DNA from: Lentisphaerota bacterium
Lineage (GTDB): Bacteria; Verrucomicrobiota; Lentisphaeria; Oligosphaerales; JABHEG01
Direction: 5' to 3'
NCBI GenBank assembly: GCA_018676675.1
Contig: JABHEG010000016.1
Location: 53,454 to 117,453, forward strand
DNA length: 64,000 bases
Shown here: piece by piece, positions 25,286-34,000 of the stretch
Layout of the letters: the number at the start of each line of letters is the position of its first letter
How positions within the stretch are numbered: the first letter of the stretch is position 1
Made by a program: the position numbers and the translations under genes
The notes under the pieces: generated by a model
The model's input: the letters and a program-made list of their open reading frames with translations, nothing else
Databases searched by the model: none
What the model was told of the DNA's origin: nothing

Positions 25286-26935
25286 ATGGATGACAGACCG
25301 TGTTCGTGGCGATCGTCGGGAGGATGGCTGATGCTGCTTTTTGCCGTTGCGTTACCGGCCTGGCTTGGTGCGACCGACCAACCATGGCGCGTCTTCCACG
25401 AGGATGGTGAGTGGGCCGCGGAAGCCAGCGGCTGGGTGGGGGCGGGCACACATTCAGAGCGGACGGACGCAGGTCTGCTGGTGCGCGATCCGTCGACAGA
25501 GAAGGGCAGCGGACGCATGTACCTGCTGAACTGGGGCGCCGTGCCGGAACGTGGCGCTGCCATCGAAGCGCGTGTTCGGGTCATCGCATGTTCGGAGGCC
25601 TGGGGCGTCTGCCTGCTGGTGGCCGATGGTGTGCACGAGGAGTGCCTGACCATCTATCCTGACCGGCTGCAGTTGGTCAACGCAAAAGTGGTGGTCCCCT
25701 TCAAGGCTGCAAACGGTTTTCACACCTACCGACTCGCGATCAAGAACGAGGACGTGATGCTGCTAGTCGACGGCAAGCTCCTGTACGATGGCTCGGGCAA
25801 GTTCCTCCGACGTGCCGTGTCGGACCCGCCCAGAAACCAGTGCGGGTTCGGTTCGGGCGCCTCGGCCGCAACGGGCGAAGCCGTGTGGGAGTGGGTGAAG
25901 TACCAGAGCGACCAGCACGTTGTGGAAAGTGAGTCGGCGACCGCTATCGAGGGGCTGACGGTCGCGTTCGGCGAGACGGTCGAGATCATCCCGGGCGCAA
26001 CTTACAAGAGCCTGTTCCGGTTCCGGGACGGCAGACTCGCAGTTGGCGGACAGCGCTCCAATGACGGGGGGGCGACGTGGGTTCCCGGGCCGGACCTCGG
26101 TACGCATTTCTACCAATTCGAAGACGGCGAGTTGATCGGTCTCAGCTTCCGCACAACGAGAGTCTCGAATGGTGTCTTTGAGGCGCCGCTGATCCGCTCC
26201 ACGGATGGCGGAAAGACCGTGTCCAGCCTGACCGCACGCCTCAACATTCCCGAGGGCACCGGGGGCACGGGAGACGACGGCAAGCGTTACGGCGGTCCGC
26301 TGGTCGACCACGCGGTCGTGCGCTGTCGCGACGGATCACTCCTCGCCGCCATGTACGGGTACTTCAAGACCGATACGGTTCTCTGTCCAACGTTCCCACC
26401 CGAATGGCGCGTCTACAAGTACCGCACATTCGTCGTCCGTTCGACGGACCGCGGCCGGACATGGGACTACCTGGCCACGGTCGCCTACGACCCGGAGATC
26501 GGCCTGGAGAGCTTCTGTGAAGCCGACCTGCTCACGTTGCCGGATGGGGATATTCTCTGCTTCATGCGCACCGGGGGCAGTGGTGGCAAACGCACGCCTC
26601 TCTATCTCAGTGTGTCGCGCGACGACGGCAAGAGCTGGGAACCGCCTCGCCCGATTGCGGATCGTGGTGTGTGGCCGAGCGCGTGTCGGATGGCAAACGG
26701 CGTGCTTGTCGTTACCTATGGTCGCCCGGATAACTGGGTGGCGTTCAGCCTCGACAACGGGGCAACCTGGGGTGGACACACGCGTTTCGCCCGGGGCGAA
26801 TCAAGCAACTACAACAGCATCGCAGAAGTGGCGCCAGGTACGTTGCTCGTCGTCTATGACCTGCGATCGCTCCGGGCCGATGGAAGTATGGCTCGTGCGA
26901 CCGTCGGCAGATTCGTGACGGTCACGCGCGATTGA
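25286..26935 (+). CDS. Secreted sialidase/BNR-repeat protein with N-terminal LamG-like domain
   Basis: About 549 residues. ATG 25286 is chosen, but an in-frame GTG at 25277 with GGGGCAGG seven bases upstream is an equally good start. A hydrophobic segment (GGWLMLLFAVALPAWLGA) is the signal peptide. Residues about 30-205 resemble a LamG-type sandwich. A six-bladed propeller follows with four Asp-box-like motifs: STDGGKT (about 304), STDRGRTW (about 385), SRDDGKSW (about 443) and SLDNGATW (about 488). This is the GH33/BNR fold. The sialidase arginine triad was not checked, so it may cleave another sugar or only bind. Confidence 0.8.
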   Translation: MDDRPCSWRSSGGWLMLLFAVALPAWLGATDQPWRVFHEDGEWAAEASGWVGAGTHSERTDAGLLVRDPSTEKGSGRMYLLNWGAVPERGAAIEARVRVIACSEAWGVCLLVADGVHEECLTIYPDRLQLVNAKVVVPFKAANGFHTYRLAIKNEDVMLLVDGKLLYDGSGKFLRRAVSDPPRNQCGFGSGASAATGEAVWEWVKYQSDQHVVESESATAIEGLTVAFGETVEIIPGATYKSLFRFRDGRLAVGGQRSNDGGATWVPGPDLGTHFYQFEDGELIGLSFRTTRVSNGVFEAPLIRSTDGGKTVSSLTARLNIPEGTGGTGDDGKRYGGPLVDHAVVRCRDGSLLAAMYGYFKTDTVLCPTFPPEWRVYKYRTFVVRSTDRGRTWDYLATVAYDPEIGLESFCEADLLTLPDGDILCFMRTGGSGGKRTPLYLSVSRDDGKSWEPPRPIADRGVWPSACRMANGVLVVTYGRPDNWVAFSLDNGATWGGHTRFARGESSNYNSIAEVAPGTLLVVYDLRSLRADGSMARATVGRFVTVTRD

Positions 26936-27082
26936 GGACCGGGGACCGGGATGGGGGCATTCGGGCTGACCCCAAACGCCCCCCCGGAACAGTCAACACA
27001 AGCAGCCGGAGCCAGCAGAAGCCTGCAGCGAGCTCTCCAGAGCTCAATCGCTGAGGCATCCGTGGTGCGGAGGAACCAAGCG

Positions 27083-27847
27083 ATGATGCGACAATGGAGT
27101 CGAGTCCTGGGAAGCGTGACGCTGGCGGCATCAGTGCTGATCACGAGTCCAATCTGCTTCGGACAGCAGGGAGCAGGGGAAGACCAGAGCGCAGCCCCTG
27201 TCGATATCTGCGGCCTGTACAAATGTGAGAGCGCTGATCCGAGCGGGACTTGCCTTGTCACCAGGACAGGCGACACCTACCAACTCCGCTGGAAGAGCGG
27301 CGACGATGATCCCGCGTTGCTCCGGCAAGGCACTGGCATCCGGCAAGGGACCGTGTTAGCTGTGAGCTGGAATGCCGGCAACCAAAGCGGAGTCACAGCC
27401 TACCTGATCACAGCGGGACCGACGCTGGTTGGCAAGTCTTCTGTTCTCTTCGGCTCTGATGCTCTCCAGACCGAAACGCTCCTCTTCCAGAAGCCTCTCG
27501 CTGAGATACCGCCGCCGCGGGAGTGGAAGATCGGCGAGACTGCGCTTGTGAACTGGAGCGGCGATGAATACTGGTACACGGCCACCATCGCGAAGAGGGA
27601 CGGTCTGCGGTATTTCATTTGCTTTGACGACGAAGGGTGGTTTTGGGTGGATCCCTCTCGGATCACCGAGGACGACATCGAGATCGGGGACCGAGTGTTC
27701 GCCAAGCTGACCAAGGCCCCCAACTACAAGGTAGCCACTGTGACCGAGCGAGACGGCCGCATGATCCGGGTGAAGTTCGACGATCACAGCGAAGTGACCA
27801 CCACAATCAACTTCATCAAAGTCCTGCGCCCGGGGGGCCGTGAGTAG
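27083..27847 (+). CDS. Exported protein with two C-terminal Tudor/Agenet-like SH3 barrels
   Basis: A 254-residue protein; GGAGG nine bases before ATG 27083 fixes the start. Residues 1-27 form a signal peptide (VTLAASVLITSPICFGQ). Residues about 35-125 are a beta-rich domain beginning DICGLYKCESADPSGTC. Residues about 150-195 (IGETALVNWSGDEYWYTATI) and 198-248 (EIGDRVFAKLTKAPNYKVAT) are tandem units of the type G-x-x-V-x-A/N-W...W-Y-x-A-x-I...V-x-F-D-D. They resemble eukaryotic Tudor/Agenet modules. In an exported bacterial protein these are more likely peptide- or glycan-binding. No enzyme signature is visible. Confidence 0.7.
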   Translation: MMRQWSRVLGSVTLAASVLITSPICFGQQGAGEDQSAAPVDICGLYKCESADPSGTCLVTRTGDTYQLRWKSGDDDPALLRQGTGIRQGTVLAVSWNAGNQSGVTAYLITAGPTLVGKSSVLFGSDALQTETLLFQKPLAEIPPPREWKIGETALVNWSGDEYWYTATIAKRDGLRYFICFDDEGWFWVDPSRITEDDIEIGDRVFAKLTKAPNYKVATVTERDGRMIRVKFDDHSEVTTTINFIKVLRPGGRE

Positions 27848-28176
27848 CTCGGGCTGAATGTCACTACGAGCACACCGCGGATGGTGTGGACACTCGCAGC
27901 TTGCGCCGCACTTCCTCTCGTTCCAATGTCATGTACGCCAACATCCTGAACACCAAGGCAAAGCGAGTCTGGGAACCCCTGGCCGAGAAGGCACCCGACA
28001 AGGGGTGCCTTAGGAAAGGACCTGCTCCATGCGCCAGAGAGCAATGAGCATCGACGGCAACAGGAAGCTGTTCTGGGACGTTGAGACGGAGCCCAATCAG
28101 CGGCTGCATATGGACCTTGTACGGCTGGCGCCGTCTGCAGGCGACGAGTGAGCATTGCGCTTTGCAGGAGAAGAGA
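27848..28176. other. Intergenic spacer with one possible very small gene
   Basis: A 329-base spacer between two plus-strand genes. Apart from the possible 40-residue reading frame at 28029-28151, annotated separately, I see no terminator hairpin or repeat. The promoter of the Fe-S protein gene probably lies here. Confidence 0.4.
28029..28151 (+). CDS. Possible 40-residue small protein
   Basis: A frame from ATG 28029 to TGA 28151, with AAAGGA upstream. It encodes MRQRAMSIDGNRKLFWDVET followed by 20 residues. The words KLFWDV are typical of the start of short DUF6922-like bacterial proteins that continue with a conserved second half, which is absent here. It may be a truncated relic of such a gene or a real micro-protein. 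Confidence 0.25.
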   Translation: MRQRAMSIDGNRKLFWDVETEPNQRLHMDLVRLAPSAGDE

Positions 28177-28932
28177 ATGGAACTGCGTAACGAGATCAAA
28201 GCGGTCGCGGATACTGAAGGAATCGACTTCTTCGGTGTGGCGGACCTGTCACCCGCACACGACGCGATCTTGGCCCAGGGCGGCCCTGACATTGCCCGTT
28301 TCCCTCGTGCCGTGTCGATCGGCAAAACACTGATCCACGCCATCGTCGACGGTCTGTCCGTTCCAGCCAGCGCTCGGGTTGCGGAGCTGTACCGGTATTA
28401 CTGCTATGACTTGGTGAACGACCGACTGGACAAAGTCGCGTTGCGGATTTCCTCAGTCATCCAGGCTCATGGATTTGCTGCACTGCCCGTCCCCGCTGCC
28501 CCGCGTGCCGTGGATGCCGAACGGCTCTGCGGGGTGTTTTCCAGCAAGATGGCAGCGCATTTGGCAGGCCTGGGATGGATCGGCAGGAGCTGCCTGCTGG
28601 TCACCCCCGAAATCGGCCCAAGAGCCCGTTGGGCGAGTGTTCTCACCGATGCGCCCATCCCGCCGACTGGCGAGCCGATGGCGCCGCGATGTGGAGATTG
28701 CCAGGTGTGTGTCAAGGCCTGTCCCGCCGGAGCCTTTACCGGTCGCCCATTCCGCCCTGGAGAGGAGAGAGAGGTACGCTTCCACGCTTCGGACTGCGGC
28801 GAGCACCTTCGAGCGATGAAGGCGGAGATCGGCCTACGGGTTTGCGGCATGTGCGTCAAGGTGTGCCCACACGGGAAGAGAGCTTCGCGGAACAATGCCA
28901 GCCAGGCGGACGCTCCTGCCTCGCGTCGCTGA
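28177..28932 (+). CDS. QueG-like 4Fe-4S protein (epoxyqueuosine reductase family, short)
   Basis: A 251-residue protein starting at ATG 28177 after AGGAGAAGAGA. The N-terminal half has the DUF1730/QueG-like fold (DTEGIDFFGVADL, then FPRAVSIGKTLIHAIVDGL). Two ferredoxin-like cysteine groups follow: CGDCQVCVKACPAGAF near residue 172 and CGMCVKVCPHG near residue 223. Genuine QueG is longer (about 350 residues or more) and binds cobalamin. This shorter protein belongs to the relatives annotated as iron-sulfur or epoxyqueuosine reductase-like proteins, so a role in queuosine synthesis is not secure. It precedes the ankyrin lipoprotein gene by 27 bases. Confidence 0.8.
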   Translation: MELRNEIKAVADTEGIDFFGVADLSPAHDAILAQGGPDIARFPRAVSIGKTLIHAIVDGLSVPASARVAELYRYYCYDLVNDRLDKVALRISSVIQAHGFAALPVPAAPRAVDAERLCGVFSSKMAAHLAGLGWIGRSCLLVTPEIGPRARWASVLTDAPIPPTGEPMAPRCGDCQVCVKACPAGAFTGRPFRPGEEREVRFHASDCGEHLRAMKAEIGLRVCGMCVKVCPHGKRASRNNASQADAPASRR

Positions 28933-28959
28933 TGGCCAACGTTCGCCCTGGAGAATGAG

Positions 28960-29787
28960 ATGACCGCTGAGCGACCACGGACGAGTAGATGCGCCTGTCT
29001 TGCAGTAGGTGTGGCGCTGCTGTTGATATGTGCTCTGTGGGCGGGATGCAAGAGCATTCACCGCGCTGCACGGGAAGGAAATGTCGCCGCCGTCAAGAGA
29101 ATGCTGAAACTAGGGGTGGACCCAAGCAAGCGGAGCTGGAAGAACTCAACCCCTCTTCACGGCGCTGCTGGTGGCGGACACCTGGAGGTGGTAAGGCTGC
29201 TGGTTGAGCAAGGGGCGGACGTCAACAGAAGATGTGATACTTACCAGACGCCGCTGCATTTTGCCGCGCAGGTGGGCCATCCCGAGGTCGTCACGTACCT
29301 TCTGGACCATGGTGCCGACATCAGCCGGGCCCTCCATGAGACCGCGTACCAGGGGCACGTGGAGATCGCTCGGATCCTCTTGGAGCAAGGGGCAGACATC
29401 AACGAGAAGGGCCAGGGCGAAACGACGCCTTTGGAGGTGGCCGTGTCCTACGGCCAGTTTGACTTGGTGAAGTTCCTGTTGACGCGTGGAGCCAAAGACG
29501 ACGCCAAGCGCGCGTGCGGGGCAACCGCACTGGAAGTCGCTGTCGAGCGCGGGCATGTGGACAATGTTAGGCGCCTGTTGCGGGGCAGAGCCAACGTCAA
29601 CTCACAGGGGATCGATGGCAACGGCGCAACGGCACTGCACGTGGCAGCGTCCCGGGATGATGTGGCGATTGGCAGAATTCTCTTGGAGCATGGCGCGGAC
29701 CCGGCGCTGAAATGCGATGGCTGGCCTGTTCGGCCTCGTTCGGAGGAGTTCCGGAAGCTGCTGGAACAGAGCAGGCCAGTTCCGTGA
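28960..29787 (+). CDS. Ankyrin-repeat lipoprotein
   Basis: A 275-residue protein with GGAGAATGAG before ATG 28960. Residues 11-30 form a lipoprotein signal with lipobox LWAGC (Cys30), so the protein is probably anchored on the periplasmic side of a membrane. Residues about 33-265 contain seven ankyrin repeats, recognisable from TPLHGAAGGGHLEVVRLLVE, TPLHFAAQVGHPEVVTYLL and the following copies. One repeat has a shortened start (SRALHETAYQGH). Ankyrin arrays bind proteins; no partner is evident. It follows the Fe-S protein gene closely and may share its transcript. Confidence 0.88.
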   Translation: MTAERPRTSRCACLAVGVALLLICALWAGCKSIHRAAREGNVAAVKRMLKLGVDPSKRSWKNSTPLHGAAGGGHLEVVRLLVEQGADVNRRCDTYQTPLHFAAQVGHPEVVTYLLDHGADISRALHETAYQGHVEIARILLEQGADINEKGQGETTPLEVAVSYGQFDLVKFLLTRGAKDDAKRACGATALEVAVERGHVDNVRRLLRGRANVNSQGIDGNGATALHVAASRDDVAIGRILLEHGADPALKCDGWPVRPRSEEFRKLLEQSRPVP

Positions 29788-29982
29788 TGGGGCGGGGCGA
29801 ACGACCTGAGATGAACCACACCACCCCGTGATTTGTCGTGCAGTTTCCAGCTTCAAGATCGAGGTCGTGCGAGAGGTCGACGACGGCGAAAGTCAGGAGC
29901 AGGCACCAGCCGACTGAGGACACCCAGCCAGCTGTGCCTGCGTCATCACGCCATGTGGACTGTTCAGGATACCGGATGGCCT

Positions 29983-30747
29983 ATGAGTGGTTGGACGTTT
30001 GACATCAAGGACATGTCGTGGGTGGAGTCCACGTGCTCCCAAGTCGATTTCCTCGTCGACGAACTCAAGCTGAGTGGCAGCGAGCGCGTTCTCGACTTGG
30101 CTTGCGGCTTTGGCCGCCACTCTCTCGAGTTGGCTCGTCGCGGATATTCTGTGACCGGTGTTGACATTACCGCAGAGTACATCGCGGATGCCCGGCGGAC
30201 AGCGGGACGGGAGGATCTCGACGCCCGATTCATCGAGTCTGATGTGCTGGACATATCCTACCGAAGTGAGTTCGACGTGGTTCTGAACCTGGCCGACGGT
30301 GCCATAGGGTATTTTGAGGACGAAAGCGACAACCTGAGGTTGTTCGATGTCATCGCAACCGCTCTCGTGCGCGGGGGAAAACACCTGATGGGTGTGTGCA
30401 ACGGCTCGCACGCGCGGCGGCATTTTCCCTGTCGCCACTGGGAAGAGGGAAGCAGGTCCATATCTCTGGCAGATTTCAAGTGGCTCCCGGAGACATCCCG
30501 CATGCTCTACTCCGGTCACGTGCTCAAGTTCGGCGAGACACTACAGCGACTCGAGCAGGACGCACCGGGCGACGGCATCAGGCTCTACACAGTCGAAGAA
30601 CTGAAGAGCATCTTTGCGGCCCGCAACATGATCGTTCGGAAGACATACGGTGCCTATGACGTGGCAGTTCCGGCATCTGACGACAATATCACGCTTCTCG
30701 CATACTCAGTGAAGGGAGATGTCCAGTACGAAATGGCGTTAAGATAA
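29983..30747 (+). CDS. SAM-dependent class I methyltransferase
   Basis: A 254-residue methyltransferase. The start MSGWTFDIKDMSWVE at 29983 is preferred because family members begin close to WTFD; an ATG 30 bases upstream also has no strong ribosome site. Motif I is VLDLACGFGRHSLELARRG (about residues 36-54) and the acidic loop is VTGVDI. A central post-I segment (RFIESDVLDI) and NLADGAIGYF complete the Rossmann core. The substrate is unknown. The last codons and the TAA stop lie inside the left end of the inverted-repeat element at 30738-30860, so the C-terminus may have been altered by insertion. Confidence 0.85.
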   Translation: MSGWTFDIKDMSWVESTCSQVDFLVDELKLSGSERVLDLACGFGRHSLELARRGYSVTGVDITAEYIADARRTAGREDLDARFIESDVLDISYRSEFDVVLNLADGAIGYFEDESDNLRLFDVIATALVRGGKHLMGVCNGSHARRHFPCRHWEEGSRSISLADFKWLPETSRMLYSGHVLKFGETLQRLEQDAPGDGIRLYTVEELKSIFAARNMIVRKTYGAYDVAVPASDDNITLLAYSVKGDVQYEMALR

Positions 30748-30860
30748 GGGCAATCGGGGCATGGCAGCCCCTCCCACGTTGGCTGCATCTGACCTCAATG
30801 TGGGAGGCGGTGCCATCCGGCGACCTCTTCCTGAATGCACTTTCCACCGCTTATCTTAAC
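30738..30860. mobile_element. MITE-like element with 11-base terminal inverted repeats
   Basis: GTTAAGATAAG at 30738-30748 has its exact reverse complement CTTATCTTAAC at 30850-30860. Inside, ATGGCAGCCCCTCCCAC at 30761-30777 pairs with GTGGGAGGCGGTGCCAT at 30800-30816 at 15 of 17 positions around a 22-base loop. The nested arms and 123-base size fit a non-autonomous miniature element. Its left end supplies the stop codon of the methyltransferase gene. No transposase is present in the window. Confidence 0.55.
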
Positions 30861-31081
30861 CTAGTACGAGTTGGTCGTGCGGACGGCGAGACGCCGCCAC
30901 ACACCATTATGTGCGCCCCCAACCTGGCGCACTACCAACGTGTCGAGTCCTGCTTGGGCACGGGCCATGGCTTTGGGGAGTCTCAGGGCGGTAACCAACG
31001 CCTTGGAGGTCCCCGTCTTGCTGACACCTGAAACCCGAAACCTGACGCCCTGCGGCGAGCACGAGGGCCTTCGCGCAGTCA
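30861..31081. other. Remainder of spacer between methyltransferase and beta-helix genes
   Basis: Together with the element to its left this makes a gene-free stretch of about 330 bases between convergent genes. It contains GCGGACGGCGAGACGCCGCC (30879-30898), a short GC hairpin, but no T-rich terminator and no coding region. Confidence 0.4.
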
Positions 31082-34000
31082 CTACTCCAGGACGATGGCC
31101 GCGGCGTTGTTGAGTTGGTAGTTGGGGCCGAGTGCTCCGGCCAGCACGACCCAATCGCTGGGAATGGTACGCCGGACGCCGATGTTGAACTGCAGGCGCG
31201 CCCCGGGTTCGTAGGCCAAGCCGATGCCGGCGATGGGGATGGACCACTCGCCCAGCCAGAACCCGTCGCCCGTGGTTGCGGCGAAACGTGACAGCCGGGC
31301 CAGAGCGGTTGCTTCGCGCATGGAGAACTCATCGGGGTTGGTCGCCGGGAGAAGCGTTCCGTTGGGGAAGCCCTGCAGGATGAGGGTAGGGGCTCGTTTC
31401 CCGGCGGCAGTGACGCTGGGTTCGCGGATACAGATCTCGACTCCGTCGATTGCCCCCCATTCTCCCCTCGCCGTTGCCAGACGCTTGGCATCCCCCCCGA
31501 CCGGTACTTTCAGAGCCACGTGCAGCGAATCACCGTCGTGCATCAACCACGCCTGAACAGGCGTCCCACCGATGGGCTTGCGCGAGGGCGTCTCTTTGAG
31601 CAGAAGTGGTGCCACGGGCCATTCGTCCGGGCTCATGTTACCGTCGACGCTCGGAGGCCGCGGCACTCGAGAGACTTTGAGCGGCGTGATGGACAGGGCG
31701 TGAGGCATGATGCCGGACTTCGCTTCCTCCTTCTTGAAGCCAAGTCGCCAGTCGGCCTTCTCAACCGGTGTCGTTTTGACCGGCCATGATGCCCGGAGAG
31801 GATGGGCGTAGAGGCCGATTTCGGCAACCGGGATTGGTCTGAAAGCGAGGCGTTTCTGCACGGCTGAGTCTGGTTTCAGGCTGAAATCTCCGCTGTCCAC
31901 ATCGACGAACCCCGGATCTTCGTCGTCCTCGAAGATCGCGTTCTGGAACAGCTCGAGCCGGCGAGCCCGGCGATCGATCGTGCCGCAGCGCCAGAAGACG
32001 TTCCTCCAGAAGAAATTCTGTCCACCTTTGTCGAACATGGCGGCGATGGATGGGTAGCGTCTGAGGTAAAGGTCGTTGGTGTAGGCACCGGCCTTTTTGC
32101 CGGCCTCGGTGCTTTTCCAGTGCTGATTGCCCGGATTCCAGCCGCCGCTGATGGCGTGGCGGTTGTCGATGAACAGGTTGTTGTCGAAGACATTGTCCCG
32201 GCCGCTGTTCATCTGCACGGCTCCGAAGTTCCCGTTGGAGCCGCGGTAGAGGATGTTGCCGTAGACGAGTTGCTCGCTGATCGTGTCGTCGAAACGGATG
32301 GCGGCCTGGCCGTGAGCAGCGTGTTCAGTGCCGGTCTTGCCGACATTCCGGAACCGGTTGAAGCGGAAGATATTGCCTCGGAAAGTGGGATTCCCCCACA
32401 TGTCGATTCCGCCTTGATCGTCCGATTCCTGAACCGCGCTGTGGACGTCGTTGAACTGGATCAGGTGCTCGTTTCCCCCGAGGCTGATGACGCTCGTCGG
32501 GCAGTCGTACAGCAGGCAATGGGACAGGCGGTTGCCGACGCCGCCCAGGGTCACGGCCTGGGTATACGTGCGGTCGACGCGCCCGAAGAAGTGAATCCGG
32601 CAGTTCTCAACCACATGCTCAGCGGGCGTCAGTGTCCCACGGTCCCCGCCGGAGATCTGGATCCCTTTTCGTCCCAGCGTGTGCAAATCGCACCCGAAGA
32701 CGCGAAAGCGTTCTCCGCCATTGATGATGATCCCGGTCGCGGCCATGCGCTTGATCGTGCAGCCGGCGATGAGGCAATCCGAGCTGTTAGCTGCCTGGAT
32801 GCCGTTGTCTCGGCCCAGATCCAGCACCAGTCCCTCCAGCCGGACGTGGGAGACGTCGTCGAAGGTGATCACCGGACCGGAGTGCATGCCGATCTCGACC
32901 GTTGCCGTCGCGAGGTCCTTTGGCGGGTACATGTAGAGCATCCCTGCTTCACGGTCCAGGTACCACTCCCCGGGCTGATCGATCTCCTCCAGGAGGTTGA
33001 ACGCGTAGTAGATGATCCCCTGATGGTTGTTCATGCCGCGGTTGCCGTAGTTATAGGGATCCACGGTGGTGATGGTCTTGGCCTCGGTATCAATCTTGCC
33101 GACTTTGATGGTGGCGTCGGCCCAGAGGAAGTGCCAGTAGCCGAGCAACCAGAGATCGTTGGCCTGCGTCCAGCGGGTGTGGCGGTCATCGAGGTAGCCG
33201 AAAACAGAGGGCTTCTTCTCCTTGGCCGAACCCGGCTCGATGAGCTTACGGATGTCGACGAACCCCTTGTTCGGCCAACGGGCCAGGGTCATAGGATCGC
33301 CATCCACAAATACCTCCAGCGTCGATGGCGTCGATCCCTGTCCAATTCCCCCGCGGACACGGAGTGCCCCGTAGTCGGTGATGCCCTGCGCGCGCAGGTC
33401 CGCTTGCCAGACCTTCCCGCGTCCCTCTTTCGGCAGACGGTCGAGGACCTCCGGATTCTCCACCGGGGTGAAGTCGGTGACTCGCGTTCCGCCGTAGAGC
33501 ACAGCTTTGCCCATCTCTTCCGCCCGGTAAACGACGGGAGCTTTCGCGGTACCCGAGTCTTCTGCCGTGAGCGTCAGGGTCTCAGTGACCGGGTACTCCC
33601 CGGAGTGAATTCGCACACAGATGGCTCCCGTCTGCCCGGCAGCTTTGAGGGCACGGACTGCATCCCGGGCTCGAATCAGCGTCTTGAAGGGGCGCGTGCG
33701 CGACCCATCATGGGCATCATTGCCATCAGGATCGACGTGGATCTCAGCTGCGAACTCCGCAATCTCGGGGATGGTCGTGCGGGAAGCCTGAGGATCCCGC
33801 GCGGGAAGCCCCTTCTCCTTCCGCTCAAGTTCGCCGATCAGCTCATTGGCCTCGTCTCGATGCACGGCTGGGTAGTCGACGCTTGCTGCGATCTTCGCAT
33901 ACTCGGCTTTTGCTCGGGGCATGTCGCCCTGGGCAACGACCATCTGTGCAAGCCGCAAGTGTGCATAGCTGCGGTAGTGGCCCGGAATGAGCTTGTCGGC

